This document shows positions 8,374 through 17,515 of a stretch of DNA of 64,000 nucleotides, piece after piece. Position 1 is the first letter of the stretch. Each line of letters opens with the position of its first letter. The notes below the pieces were generated by a model that made no database searches, was not told the origin of the DNA, and saw nothing but the letters and a program-made list of their open reading frames with translations. The translations under genes were made by a program, and so were the position numbers. The stretch comes from Gemmatimonadota bacterium (lineage in GTDB: Bacteria; Gemmatimonadota; Gemmatimonadetes; Gemmatimonadales; Gemmatimonadaceae): positions 434,001 to 498,000 of the forward strand of contig BJHH01000001.1 of assembly GCA_014192065.1 (NCBI GenBank), read 5' to 3'.

Positions 8374-10080
8374 ATGAGTGGTCCGCAACGGTTTCTGCAA
8401 TTGACGGTGACACTCGTGGCAATCGGCTGCGCGGGCGGTGCGTCGCCGGCCGCGGCGCCGCCTCCGGTGGTGCTGCCAGCCGGGGCACGAGTTCCTGCCA
8501 CGACCGGCGGCCTGCCAGCGTCTGGAATCGCTTTCGGTTCGCTCGCTGGCCAGCGGGTCGATCCCCCAAACGTGCGGCTCGCTGCCGACGGGCGCACGAT
8601 CGAGCCGGCGGTGCCAGGCACGCCATTCGCTTTTCCACAGGTTGACGGCCCGCTCGCGCCGCGCGTGATCTACCCGCGCGCCCGGCAGGTGATCGCGGTC
8701 CGTGATTCCAATTTTCTGTTGGGGTCAGTGGGGTCAGGCGATGCGCGGCTCACGATCAACGGTGCGTCGGTGACGGTGCATCCCAACGGCGCATTCCTTG
8801 CCTGGCTGCCGGTGCCACCGCGCGACAGGCCGCGGTACGAACTCGTGGTCACGAAGAACGGCGATACCGTGCGCGTGGTGCATGAGATCGCGTTTCCGAA
8901 CCCCACGACGGGCGCGCCGCCGCCGCCGGTAACGCTCACCGTGCCAGACGTTCCGACGTTCGTTGAGTTACAGAACTCCAACGAGGGGGCGAAGAGCGAC
9001 ACCGATATGGTGACGATCCTTCGGCCGACGCCAGCGGGGACATACAAATGGTTCGTGCACCCGCGCACGATCGTGGAACTGACCGGCGAGCGCGGCGACT
9101 GGGTGCGGGTACGTCTCGACGCGACGCTCGATGCCTGGCTCGAGCGCAAGTACGTGAAGCCCGATGCCCGCGCCGCGAACGTCCGTCGCACCGCGTCGAA
9201 CGCGCGGGTGACGGCCAATGAACGATGGACCGACGTGCGCATCCCGCTCACCGAACGCACGCCGTTCCTGATCGAGGAGCGCCGCGACGCGGTTGTGCTC
9301 ACGCTGTACAACACCGTGTCGAATATCGACGTCATCAACTTCTCCACCGACGACGCCGTGGTGCGCGACGTGACGTGGGAGCAGGCGTCCAGCGATCGTG
9401 TGCGCGTGACGGTGCACCTGCGTCAGGCGCCCTACGGCTACCTCAGCCTCTGGGACCGCGGCGCGTTCGTGCTGCGCATGCGCAGGCCGCCCGTCGTTGG
9501 CGACATCACGCGTCCATTGGCCGGTCGCGTCATTGCCGTCGATGCGGGCCATCCGCCCATCGGCTCCATCGGTCCCACTGGGCTGTATGAAGGCGATGCG
9601 ACGCTGGCCGTCGCGCGGGCACTCCAGCCGATGCTCGAGGCCGCCGGCGCCACCGTCGTGATGACGCGCACGGCGGCCGGGCCCGTCGCCCTCGGTGATC
9701 GCGCCATTATCGCGCGCCGCGGCGACGCCGAGGTGATGGTGAGCATTCATCTCAATGCACATCCCGACGGCGTGAATCCCAGTCGCACCAACGGCACCGG
9801 GACCTACTTCTTCCACCATCGCGCCGAACCTCTCGCGCGCGCCGTCCAGCGCGGCATGGTCCGTTGGATGGGGTTGCGGGACCTCGGCGTGAACTACGAC
9901 AACCTCGCGGTGGTCAGGCCCACCTGGTTTGCTGCGATTCTCTGTGAGGGTGCCTTTGTGATTCTTCCCGATCAGGAAGCGGCGCTCAGGACACCCGAGT
10001 TCCAATCCCGGTATGCGATTGGTATCCTGGAAGGTCTCGAGCAGTATTTCAGCGAGTTATCCATGCGCTCCAACCCGTAA
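8374..10080 (+). CDS. N-acetylmuramoyl-L-alanine amidase (Amidase_3), periplasmic
   Basis: Cuts the amide bond between MurNAc and the stem peptide; relatives act in daughter-cell separation and wall turnover. The 568 residues start with a lipoprotein-like leader (LTVTLVAIGC), then about 330 residues of beta-rich and SH3-like N-terminal region, then a C-terminal Amidase_3 domain. Zinc ligands seen: His in AVDAGHPP, Glu in YEGDATLA, His in VSIHLNAHPDG, with the catalytic Glu in CEGAFVILPD. The ATG is preceded by TATCCTT ending only 8 nt upstream, so the transcript may be nearly leaderless. It continues the peptidoglycan theme of the block. Confidence 0.9.
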   Translation: MSGPQRFLQLTVTLVAIGCAGGASPAAAPPPVVLPAGARVPATTGGLPASGIAFGSLAGQRVDPPNVRLAADGRTIEPAVPGTPFAFPQVDGPLAPRVIYPRARQVIAVRDSNFLLGSVGSGDARLTINGASVTVHPNGAFLAWLPVPPRDRPRYELVVTKNGDTVRVVHEIAFPNPTTGAPPPPVTLTVPDVPTFVELQNSNEGAKSDTDMVTILRPTPAGTYKWFVHPRTIVELTGERGDWVRVRLDATLDAWLERKYVKPDARAANVRRTASNARVTANERWTDVRIPLTERTPFLIEERRDAVVLTLYNTVSNIDVINFSTDDAVVRDVTWEQASSDRVRVTVHLRQAPYGYLSLWDRGAFVLRMRRPPVVGDITRPLAGRVIAVDAGHPPIGSIGPTGLYEGDATLAVARALQPMLEAAGATVVMTRTAAGPVALGDRAIIARRGDAEVMVSIHLNAHPDGVNPSRTNGTGTYFFHHRAEPLARAVQRGMVRWMGLRDLGVNYDNLAVVRPTWFAAILCEGAFVILPDQEAALRTPEFQSRYAIGILEGLEQYFSELSMRSNP

Positions 10081-10086
10081 TCGCCA

Positions 10087-13000
10087 ATGTCGTATCCGAA
10101 CAATCCGGGCGTCTGGGCCATGATCGCGCTGGCACTAGCGGTTGCGCCGGCCGCCGATGCCCAGCTCGCCCCAAACGCCCACTGGCGCACGATCACCACG
10201 GCGCATTTTCGGGTCAGTTTCTCGGACAGCCTCGAAGCCACGGCGCGCCGCGCAGCGGGTTCGGCGGAACGTGCGCACGCGAGCCTCTCGAAGGAACTTG
10301 CCGAACCACGCGGGATGATCGATCTCGTGGTCGCCGACAATCTCGACCTCTCGAATGGGTATGCGACGCCGTTCCCGTCGAACCGGATTGTGATCTATGC
10401 ACGTCCGACCATCGACGCGAACTCACTCAAGTTCCTCGATGACTGGATCGATCTCGTCGTCACGCACGAGCTCGCGCACATTTTTCATCTCGATCGCACG
10501 CGCGGGCTCTGGCGGCTTGGCCAGTGGGTGTTTGGGCGGAATCCGTTCCTGTTCCCGAACAGCTATTCGCCCAGCTGGCTGACCGAAGCGATCGCCGTGC
10601 ACTACGAATCGAAACTCACCGGTGCGGGCCGCGCGCTCGGCACCGACTTCGACGCCATCGTTCGCGCACACGAGCATGCCGGCACGGCGCCCCGCCTGTC
10701 TGCTCTCTCGGCCGCCACGCCGCTCTATCCGCTTGGCAGCCTCGCCTACACCTACGGCAGCCAACTGCTCGAGAAGGCCGCCTCGCGCGGCGGCCCAGGC
10801 GCGATGCGCGAGTTCGTGGACGTGAGTGCTGGCCGGATCATCCCGTTCATGATGAACACGAATGCGAAGCGCGCGTTCGGTATCACCTTCGATTCGGCGT
10901 TCGTCGAGTGGTCCGACTCGTCGCACCACGAGGCGCAGCGTGTGCTCCGGGGCAGCGTGCCACCGAAAACGTTGGTCGCCAACGGCTGGTTTTCGTCTCG
11001 CCCGCGTTGGGTGGACGAGCACACGTTGATCTACGCCGGTGCCGACCCGAAGTCCGTCCCCTCGCTGCGCGAGGTGGCGGTCCCAGCGGCCAGCGACACC
11101 GCACAGGCGGCGCAGGCGGCGGTTCGCGTGGTGGCCCCGCGCAACAGTAGCGACGCCACGACTCCGCTCCCCAACGGATGGCGCGTCTTCGCGCAGCAGG
11201 AATACACCAGCCCGTATGCGCAGCGTTCCGACCTCTGGGTGGAACACGACGGGGCGCCGCACCGCCTCACCACCGGCGCCCGGATTCTGCACCCCGATGC
11301 GACGGTGTGCACGGACGACGTCGTCGCGAATCAGCCATCACCGGATCGTCCAACGTTTTGCGTTGTGGCTGTGCAGCTGCTCCCCGGCATGGCGCGCCTC
11401 GTGCACGTACGCGCGTCGGCTGACGGTCAGGACGTGACCATCGAACCGCTCACGCCGGCGTCGGTGGACGATCTTTATAGTGAGCCGCGCTGGTCGCACG
11501 ACCGTACGCGGATCGTCGCCGCGCACTGGATGCGCGGTGGCACCACCGAGCTCACCATCTTTGCGCGTGACGGCAGGGTGATCCAGTCGCTCGGTCGTTC
11601 GCGGGCGGTGGTGGGTACGCCCGCGTGGGGCGTCGGCGACACGACCATCTTCTTTACGAGTGACCGGAGCGGACGCGCGGCGCTCTACCGCGCGGATCTG
11701 AACAGCGGTGCCGTCGCGCGGATCGCCGATTCGCCGACGGCGCTCTTCGACAACGAACCTTCCCCCGATGGCTTGCGGCTCGCGACCTTTGTGCTCGGCG
11801 CAAACGGGCTCGATCTCGCCGTCGTGCCAGCCCTCCCTGCGCGCGCGACGCCAGCGGATTCCACGAGCGTGTTGCCGCCTTCGCGCGGCACGCCAGTCGC
11901 GACGTCCGACGCACTCGCGGGCAGCTACTCTGCCTGGCGCACGGTGCTGCCGCGGTACTGGGAGCCCGTGGTCGAGCAGGGGTTTCGCGACGAGACCCGT
12001 TACGGACTTTCCCTCTCAGGCTCTGATGTTGTCGAGCGGCACCGCTGGGCACTCAATGCCACGCAGGGCTTCAAGAGCCACGAGGCCGAAGCCGACGCGG
12101 CGTACTCGTTCGCCGGACTCGGGCAGCCGGTCATCGGTGTTGGTCTGTCGCAGGCATGGGATCATCCTGGCGTGCCCGATTCGGCGCGCAAGGTCCTGCT
12201 CGCCGTCGCGCGGCAGCGGCGGTTCGCCAACCTGAGCACGTCGTTCGTGCGGCGGCGGGTCAGCTCGTCGCTCGCGCTCACGATCGGTGGATCGTACGAG
12301 TGGCGGGCCTTCCGTGCCCTGGACGAATACCCGTTTTCGCGATTCTCGCCCGCCGATCGGACCACGCTCGGCAAGCGGTACACCTATCCGTCGTTCGTCG
12401 TGGGGGCTGGGTATTCCAACGCGCGTCAACCGTATCTCGCGCTCGGTCCGGAGAATGGATTCACCGCCTCGGTCGCATTGCGGCAGCGTCGGCGCAGTGA
12501 TCTGCCGAGCGCCACGCGGGCCAATAGTATGGTCGGCACGGTCACCGGATATCGTGCGTTCGATTTCGGCGGCCGCATTCATCACCTCCTCGCTGCGCGA
12601 TTCGCGGTCGCGCGCGCGGACCTCGTGTCGGCAACCGACTTCACGGCGGGCGGCAACAGCGGAGGCACGATGCAACTCGTGCCGGGTGTGAGCATCGGCG
12701 ACGGGCGGCGCACCTTCTTTGTGCGCGGCTTTGAGGTCGACGCGCTCACGGGAAGCGACGCGATGGGAACGAATATCGAATACCGTCTCCCGATCGCATT
12801 GCCGGCGCGCGGGCTCTGGAACTTTCCGGTCTATTTCCAGCGCGTCTCCGCCGTGTTCTTCGCCGACGCGGCGACCGCCTATTGTCGCGCGGGCGCGGCG
12901 AACTCGCCCATCTGTTTCAAGCCCACGGTCCGAGAGTGGATCGGCAGCAGCGGCGCGGAGCTCCACTTCGACACCGCGCTCCAATACGACTCGCCATACC

Positions 13001-13095
13001 GATTCCGGCTCGGCGTGGCGGTGCCGACCCAGGGGCGGCGCTATTTCGGCGCGTCGGGTGTGGCGGCCTACTTTACGGTCGGCTTGCCCTTCTAG
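10087..13095 (+). CDS. Fusion: gluzincin-like metallopeptidase, TolB-like propeller and outer-membrane barrel
   Basis: A 1002-residue protein with a Sec signal (to about residue 25). Next is a peptidase-MA-like zinc protease domain with HELAH at 127-131 and the probable third ligand Glu in SWLTEAIAVHYE (Glu167). The middle (about 300-620) shows WD40/PD40-like strands such as YSEPRWSHDRTRIVAA and FFTSDRSGRAALYR, typical of TolB-type propellers. The C-terminal 350 residues have an Omp85/surface-antigen look and end in Phe (YFTVGLPF). Prediction: a protease carried on an outer-membrane barrel; which side it faces is unknown. It begins 6 nt after the amidase stop, so probably cotranscribed. Similar fusions are known only as predicted proteins as far as I recall. 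Confidence 0.75.
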   Translation: MSYPNNPGVWAMIALALAVAPAADAQLAPNAHWRTITTAHFRVSFSDSLEATARRAAGSAERAHASLSKELAEPRGMIDLVVADNLDLSNGYATPFPSNRIVIYARPTIDANSLKFLDDWIDLVVTHELAHIFHLDRTRGLWRLGQWVFGRNPFLFPNSYSPSWLTEAIAVHYESKLTGAGRALGTDFDAIVRAHEHAGTAPRLSALSAATPLYPLGSLAYTYGSQLLEKAASRGGPGAMREFVDVSAGRIIPFMMNTNAKRAFGITFDSAFVEWSDSSHHEAQRVLRGSVPPKTLVANGWFSSRPRWVDEHTLIYAGADPKSVPSLREVAVPAASDTAQAAQAAVRVVAPRNSSDATTPLPNGWRVFAQQEYTSPYAQRSDLWVEHDGAPHRLTTGARILHPDATVCTDDVVANQPSPDRPTFCVVAVQLLPGMARLVHVRASADGQDVTIEPLTPASVDDLYSEPRWSHDRTRIVAAHWMRGGTTELTIFARDGRVIQSLGRSRAVVGTPAWGVGDTTIFFTSDRSGRAALYRADLNSGAVARIADSPTALFDNEPSPDGLRLATFVLGANGLDLAVVPALPARATPADSTSVLPPSRGTPVATSDALAGSYSAWRTVLPRYWEPVVEQGFRDETRYGLSLSGSDVVERHRWALNATQGFKSHEAEADAAYSFAGLGQPVIGVGLSQAWDHPGVPDSARKVLLAVARQRRFANLSTSFVRRRVSSSLALTIGGSYEWRAFRALDEYPFSRFSPADRTTLGKRYTYPSFVVGAGYSNARQPYLALGPENGFTASVALRQRRRSDLPSATRANSMVGTVTGYRAFDFGGRIHHLLAARFAVARADLVSATDFTAGGNSGGTMQLVPGVSIGDGRRTFFVRGFEVDALTGSDAMGTNIEYRLPIALPARGLWNFPVYFQRVSAVFFADAATAYCRAGAANSPICFKPTVREWIGSSGAELHFDTALQYDSPYRFRLGVAVPTQGRRYFGASGVAAYFTVGLPF

Positions 13096-13135
13096 ACCGC
13101 TCCGCCACTCGGCGGCTCCACCGTCAATCCATCAG

Positions 13136-13630
13136 ATGATTCACGAAACTGCGTTTATTCACGCCTCCGCTACCGTGCTCGGCAACGTCTCGCTCGGCGC
13201 CTTGTCCAGCGTCTGGCCAGGCGCCGTGCTCCGCGGTGATACCGACCGTATCGAGGTCGGCGACGAGAGCAATGTGCAGGACGGCGCGGTGCTCCACTGC
13301 GACGAGAATATTCCGTGCATCATCGGCAAACGGGTCACGATCGGTCACGGGGCCGTCGTGCACGGCGCGATCGTCGAGGACGGCGCGCTGATCGGTATTG
13401 GCGCGGTGGTGCTCAATAACGCGCGTATCGGCGCCGGGTCGCTCGTTGCCGCTGGCGCGGTCGTCGCCGAGGGCGCGGTGATCCCGCCACACTCGCTCGT
13501 GCTCGGTGTGCCGGCGAGGGTGAAGGGTCCACTGAGCGATGCGCAGCGTGCGCGCGTGGCGCACGGCTACGAGGCGTATGTGCAGCTGGCGGCGACGCAT
13601 CGGGCCGGCCGCGTGCAGCAGCATCGGTAG
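13136..13630 (+). CDS. Gamma-carbonic-anhydrase-like (YrdA type) left-handed beta-helix protein
   Basis: A trimeric hexapeptide-repeat protein of 164 residues. Hexapeptide strands are visible throughout (GNVSLGALSSVWPGAVLRGD, then IGIGAVVLNNARIGAGS). The three zinc-ligand His positions of gamma-class carbonic anhydrases are present: AVLHCDE and the pair in IGHGAVVHG. Family members bind zinc, but many have no demonstrated CO2 hydratase activity, so the exact reaction is uncertain. Cytosolic (no leader). The stop is followed immediately by the GTG of the next gene, implying coupled translation. Confidence 0.88.
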   Translation: MIHETAFIHASATVLGNVSLGALSSVWPGAVLRGDTDRIEVGDESNVQDGAVLHCDENIPCIIGKRVTIGHGAVVHGAIVEDGALIGIGAVVLNNARIGAGSLVAAGAVVAEGAVIPPHSLVLGVPARVKGPLSDAQRARVAHGYEAYVQLAATHRAGRVQQHR

Positions 13631-14023
13631 GTGTCGCGCCCGCTCCGATTCCTTGCCCCAGCCGCGCTGGCGCTGATGCTCGCGTGCGGTAGATCGGCGA
13701 CGGACCCAGGCGGCATCGTCTGCACAACTGAGGCAAGGGCCGCGATCAACCTGGCCATCGTCGATTCCCTCACTGGCGCAGCGGCCGCGTTTACCGGGCT
13801 CTGGGGTCGCGCCGTTGATGGCGCGTATCGCGATTCCAGCGCGTTCGCCTTCGTCAATCCGCAGACTGGCGCCGTGACGCTCGGTCTCGCGTATGAGCAT
13901 GCCGGCACGCTCGCCGTGACGGTGCATGCGAACGGTTATCGCGATTGGCAGAAGAGTGTGGTCGTCACGAAGGACGTTTGTCACGTCATTGGCGTGCAGC
14001 TAACCGCGCGGTTGGCGAAGTGA
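13631..14023 (+). CDS. Small lipoprotein with carboxypeptidase-regulatory-like fold (hypothetical)
   Basis: 130 residues starting at a GTG directly abutting the previous stop. The leader ends in a lipobox (LALMLAC), giving a lipid-anchored mature protein. The body has the spacing of a CarboxypepD_reg-like Ig fold (AIVDSLTG, then AGTLAVTVHANGYRDW and VVVTKDVCHVIGVQL). Two Cys residues (VCTTE, DVCHV) could form a disulfide. Function unknown; it could be a small cell-surface accessory protein. Confidence 0.7.
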   Translation: MSRPLRFLAPAALALMLACGRSATDPGGIVCTTEARAAINLAIVDSLTGAAAAFTGLWGRAVDGAYRDSSAFAFVNPQTGAVTLGLAYEHAGTLAVTVHANGYRDWQKSVVVTKDVCHVIGVQLTARLAK

Positions 14024-14625
14024 GCGCGCGCGTCTGCCAGTTCCGCGCGCACGGCGGAGTTACCAATTCGTAAATCGAGCCGTCGAAATGGTGCTTGTTT
14101 GGTGCTTGTGTTTCTAGGCAAGGAGTAGCGGGGTGGAGCGTACGGTGGTTAGCATTGTCCCTACGCCTGCGGGCCGACGAAAAGCTCGGAACTCTCGGTC
14201 TGTCGTCGTCTCCGCTCGGCTAAAGTGTTGGAGTTGAATGAGTTAGCAAAGCGAAACCTGTGCGCGCGTTCTGGCTTCAGCCTAGGGCGACAGGGGTCGG
14301 TACCTGGTAAAAGGCTGCGTGTCTGTTCACAACGTCGCAGATTCGTATCTGTGACTTTATACTGGAAAGTCGTTGCGCCGCAACGAGTTAGAGACAGCTG
14401 GCGCGGAATCACAACTGCCAGTAGCATTACCGCCTCGACACACCGCTCGAATCGCGCCACAACGAACAGCACGGTATGTGCTCCAGTGCGCGATGACAAT
14501 TGAAAGACCGAATAAAGATCAGGCGGACTCGGCAACTGCGCACGACAGAAGCCATTGCAGGAATAGTGGGATGCACGAAACGCGATCACCGATATTTTTT
14601 CACGCACGCAAACAGAAGTCGAGAC
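14024..14625. other. 602-bp intergenic region, AT-richer than surroundings, content unexplained
   Basis: No credible coding frame is seen here on either strand; frames crossing it lack start signals and recognisable domains. By hand count the stretch 14221-14580 is a little over half G+C, clearly below the flanking genes. It holds a tight inverted repeat at 14371-14385 (CGTTGCG-C-CGCAACG) and a TATTTTTT run at 14593-14600 shortly before the ribonucleotide reductase start. I looked for cobalamin riboswitch elements because the downstream gene needs B12, and for tmRNA, RNase P and SRP signatures, and found none convincing. It may be a long 5' leader, a small RNA, or the scar of an insertion. 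Confidence 0.5.
14371..14385. repeat. Compact inverted repeat in the RNR leader region
   Basis: CGTTGCG and its exact reverse complement CGCAACG separated by one base. As RNA it would form a 5-6 bp hairpin with a small loop about 240 nt upstream of the ribonucleotide reductase start. It could equally be a dimeric DNA-binding-protein site. Confidence 0.35.
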
Positions 14626-17160
14626 ATGCCGCCGAAAACGCCCTCCGCTGTACCCACTTCGCCCGCGTCGCTCTCTGCGAACGCGCGAATCGTCCTCGAG
14701 AAGCGCTACCTCGTCCGTGACAAGACAGGGAAGCCCACCGAGACAGTTGAGGAGATGTTCTGGCGGGTGGCGACGACCGTCGCCGAGGCGGACAAGAAGT
14801 ACGGCAAGTCCGATGCGGAAGTGGACGCAACGGCGCGAGTCTTCTATGAGTTGATGACGCAGCGTCGGTTCGAGCCAAATTCGCCGACACTGATGAACGC
14901 CGGCCGGCCGCTCGGCCAGCTCTCCGCCTGCTTCGTGTTGCCGGTGGAAGACGCGCTCAGCAACGGGTCGGCAGGCATCTACGACACGCTGCGTTCGATG
15001 GCACTCATTCATCAGAGCGGTGGCGGCACGGGCTTCTCGTTCAGCCGGCTGCGCGCCCGCGGCTCGATGGTGCGCTCGACGACGGGTGTTGCCAGCGGCC
15101 CGATCAGCTTCATGAAGCTGTATGACGCGTCCACGGATGCGGTCAAGCAGGGTGGTACGCGTCGCGGCGCCAATATGGGCATCCTGCGCGTCGATCACCC
15201 CGACATCATGGAGTTCATCACCTGCAAGGAAGATCTCACGCAGATCGTGAACTTCAACATCTCGGTGGCCATCACCGCGAATTTCATGAAGGCGCTGGAG
15301 AACAAGGCCGATTACGATCTGGTGGATCCGATCAGCAATCAGGTGGTGGGTCAGGCGAACGCCTCGGCCATCTGGGACAAGATGATCGAGGGTGCATGGC
15401 GCACTGGCGAGCCGGGCGTGTTCTTCATTGATGAAGCAAACCGTTACAACCCGGTGCCTCACCTCGGACCGTACGAAGCAACGAATCCCTGCGGCGAGCA
15501 GCCGCTGCTCCCCTATGACGTCTGTAACCTCGGGTCGATCAACGTCGGCTACTACGTGGCGAACAGCGGAGGCGGCCCAGGGGCCGCCGGCTCTCCACGG
15601 ATGGATTGGGATGCCTTCGCCAAGGACATCCACCTTTCCACGAAGTTCCTCGACAACGTCATCGACGCCAACAAGTACCCGTTGCCGGAGATCGATTCGC
15701 TGTCGAAGCGTATCCGCCGCATCGGTCTTGGCGTGATGGGCTTTGCCGACGCGCTCGTGCGGCTCGGCATTGCGTACGACACGCCCGAAGGGGTTGAGTT
15801 CGGCCGCAAGGTGATGGAGTTCCTCGACGTCGAGGCCAAGAAGGAAAGCGAGCGGCTGGCGACGGAGCGCGGCGCCTTCCCGGAATGGGAGCAGAGCATC
15901 TGGGGTCCAGAGGCGACCGCCGGCAAGGATGCCGACGGCAAGCGCGTGCGCCGCGAGCAGAAGCTGCGCAACTGCAACGTGACGACCGTGGCACCGACGG
16001 GCACGATCTCGATTATTGCCGGCTGTTCGTCAGGCCTGGAGCCGCTGTTTGCCGTGGCGTTCATGCGGAATCAGGCCGGCGTGATGATGCCAGACGTGAA
16101 CGAGGATTTCGTCGCCATCGCCAAGGGTGAAGGCTGGTACACCGCCGAGCTGATGGAGCGCATCGCCAAGACCGGCCACGTGAACCACACGGAAGTGCCG
16201 GTCAAGTGGCAGAAGGTGTTCATCACCGCGAATCATATCGCGCCCGAGTGGCATATCTGGATGCAGGCCGCGTTCCAGGAGAACTGCGACTCCGCGATTT
16301 CCAAGACGACGAACTTCTCGCACACCGCGACGCGCGACGATGTGCGCCGTATCTATGATCTCGCGTACAAGACGCATTGCAAGGGTGTCACGGTGTACCG
16401 CGACGGGTCGCGCGACAATCAGGTGCTCTCGACCGGTGCGACGGCCGGCGCTGCGGAAGTGCGCAAGGCTGGCGAGTTGCGCGCGGAGACCGCGGACGCA
16501 CTCGAGGCCGTTGCGACGGTTACCGCAGAAAACGACAGACTGAAAAAACTGCTGTTCGACGCCGAAGCCGAGAACCTGCAGCGCCGGCAGAAGCGTTCGC
16601 GTCCCGAGATGCTGCGCTCGACCAGCATCAAGAAGGAAACGCCGCTCGGCGTGATGTTTGTGCACATCACCGAAGACGATAAGGGCCAGCCGTTCGAAGT
16701 CTTTATCAACCTTGGCAAGGCTGGCGGCAGCGCGATGGCGGACGCGGAGGCGCTCGGGCGGATGGTGTCGCTCGCGCTGCGCTCTGGGATTTCGCTCCAG
16801 CAGGTGCACCGGCAGCTGCGCGGGATTTCGTCGGACAAGGCCGTGGGCCTCGGGCCCAACAAGGTGATGAGCGTGCCGGACGCCATTGGGCTCGCGCTCG
16901 AAGAGTGGATGCGGCAGAAGGCAGGTGTGCAGCAGGAGCTGCTCAGCCAGCCGGCCGTTGGCGGCTCGGCGACGATGGATCAGCCGCTGGTGAGCGTTCC
17001 GGCCACGCTGACGATCGGTGCGGGCGGTGAAGCGGCGATGTTCGCGAACTTGTCTGGCGGCGAGGCCTTCATTGGCACCTGCCCGGACTGCGGATCGCAA
17101 CTCGAGTTCGCCGAAGGGTGCGTGAAGTGCCACGTCTGCGGATACAGCGAGTGCGGCTGA
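14626..17160 (+). CDS. nrdJ: Class II (adenosylcobalamin-dependent) ribonucleotide reductase
   Basis: Reduces ribonucleotides to deoxyribonucleotides with a radical generated from coenzyme B12, independent of oxygen. The 844 residues contain the redox Cys in [10 protein letters not shown] (Cys102), the NPCGEQPLL motif whose Cys (289) corresponds to the thiyl-radical residue, and the partner Cys in DVCNLGSIN (300). After the barrel come a TSCPD-type domain ([12 protein letters not shown]) and a C-terminal zinc-ribbon-like tail rich in CxxC pairs that in this family re-reduces the active site. No ATP-cone is apparent at the N-terminus. No nrdA/nrdB partner is visible, as expected for class II. 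The ATG has only a weak Shine-Dalgarno sequence. A terminator hairpin follows. Confidence 0.95.
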   Translation: MPPKTPSAVPTSPASLSANARIVLEKRYLVRDKTGKPTETVEEMFWRVATTVAEADKKYGKSDAEVDATARVFYELMTQRRFEPNSPTLMNAGRPLGQLSACFVLPVEDALSNGSAGIYDTLRSMALIHQSGGGTGFSFSRLRARGSMVRSTTGVASGPISFMKLYDASTDAVKQGGTRRGANMGILRVDHPDIMEFITCKEDLTQIVNFNISVAITANFMKALENKADYDLVDPISNQVVGQANASAIWDKMIEGAWRTGEPGVFFIDEANRYNPVPHLGPYEATNPCGEQPLLPYDVCNLGSINVGYYVANSGGGPGAAGSPRMDWDAFAKDIHLSTKFLDNVIDANKYPLPEIDSLSKRIRRIGLGVMGFADALVRLGIAYDTPEGVEFGRKVMEFLDVEAKKESERLATERGAFPEWEQSIWGPEATAGKDADGKRVRREQKLRNCNVTTVAPTGTISIIAGCSSGLEPLFAVAFMRNQAGVMMPDVNEDFVAIAKGEGWYTAELMERIAKTGHVNHTEVPVKWQKVFITANHIAPEWHIWMQAAFQENCDSAISKTTNFSHTATRDDVRRIYDLAYKTHCKGVTVYRDGSRDNQVLSTGATAGAAEVRKAGELRAETADALEAVATVTAENDRLKKLLFDAEAENLQRRQKRSRPEMLRSTSIKKETPLGVMFVHITEDDKGQPFEVFINLGKAGGSAMADAEALGRMVSLALRSGISLQQVHRQLRGISSDKAVGLGPNKVMSVPDAIGLALEEWMRQKAGVQQELLSQPAVGGSATMDQPLVSVPATLTIGAGGEAAMFANLSGGEAFIGTCPDCGSQLEFAEGCVKCHVCGYSECG

Positions 17161-17196
17161 GTTGAGTTCGCTGGTCGAGTAAGCGCTGGATGCCCA

Positions 17197-17228
17197 CCGC
17201 CCCGGTCCTAAAGAGAGGGCCGGGGCGG
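17197..17228 (+). terminator. Rho-independent-type terminator after nrdJ
   Basis: CCGCCCCGG-T-CC, then an 8-nt loop, then GG-G-CCGGGGCGG and TTTCG: a 12-bp GC-rich stem broken by one mismatch with a short T tail, 37 bases after the nrdJ stop. It marks the end of the reductase transcript. Confidence 0.8.
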
Positions 17229-17233
17229 TTTCG

Positions 17234-17440
17234 CTATAGCAGCTGCGACAGCCAATCCGGCATGGGCTTCGCGAGAAAAGTTCGCGCCCCATTCTCGCAG
17301 GTTGCCTGGCGGCGATCCGGCGCGCACAGGTCGTCACTGTCGAACACGAGCACGATCGGAACATCGCGCATCGCGCGTTTGAGGTTGGCCAGTGAGCGCG
17401 CATAGCAGGCCGGGCTGGCGTACCTTCCACGCCAGTTCCT
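17234..17440 (-). pseudogene. Possible gene remnant resembling the C-terminal end of a receiver-like domain
   Basis: On the minus strand an open frame runs from a stop at 17441-17443 to a TAG at 17234 with no good start codon. Its translation has protein-like character: VPIVLVFDSDDL, then about 20 residues later NGARTFLAKPMPDW. The GA-x-x-F-L-x-K-P pattern resembles the last strand and helix of response-regulator receiver domains, but the upstream half is missing and the preceding strand is atypical. The rest of the 17161-17515 gap holds the nrdJ terminator and the M28 gene's upstream region. It may be a decayed gene or chance. Confidence 0.3.
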
Positions 17441-17515
17441 TCAGTCCGGTAGGTTCCGATTCACCGATCGCGCCGAGCCCGTCGTCGCGCCGCCCACCTT
17501 CAGACACTAGATCCG

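Noticed and set aside
14220-14400. Possible integron attC-like site (repeated GAGTTAG next to an inverted repeat)
   Set aside because: The flanking seven-mers do not fit the RYYYAAC / GTTRRRY pair, the arms do not pair, and no integrase or cassette structure is present.
14024-14625. Cobalamin riboswitch ahead of nrdJ
   Set aside because: Expected because of the B12-dependent enzyme, but the conserved GCCACTG-type box and its partner elements were not found by eye. Left as an unexplained leader.
14161-15633. Long minus-strand open frame (490 codons) antisense to nrdJ and its leader
   Set aside because: Lies mostly opposite the strongly conserved nrdJ gene, has His/Arg-rich composition typical of antisense shadow frames in G+C-rich DNA, and shows no domain or ribosome-binding site.
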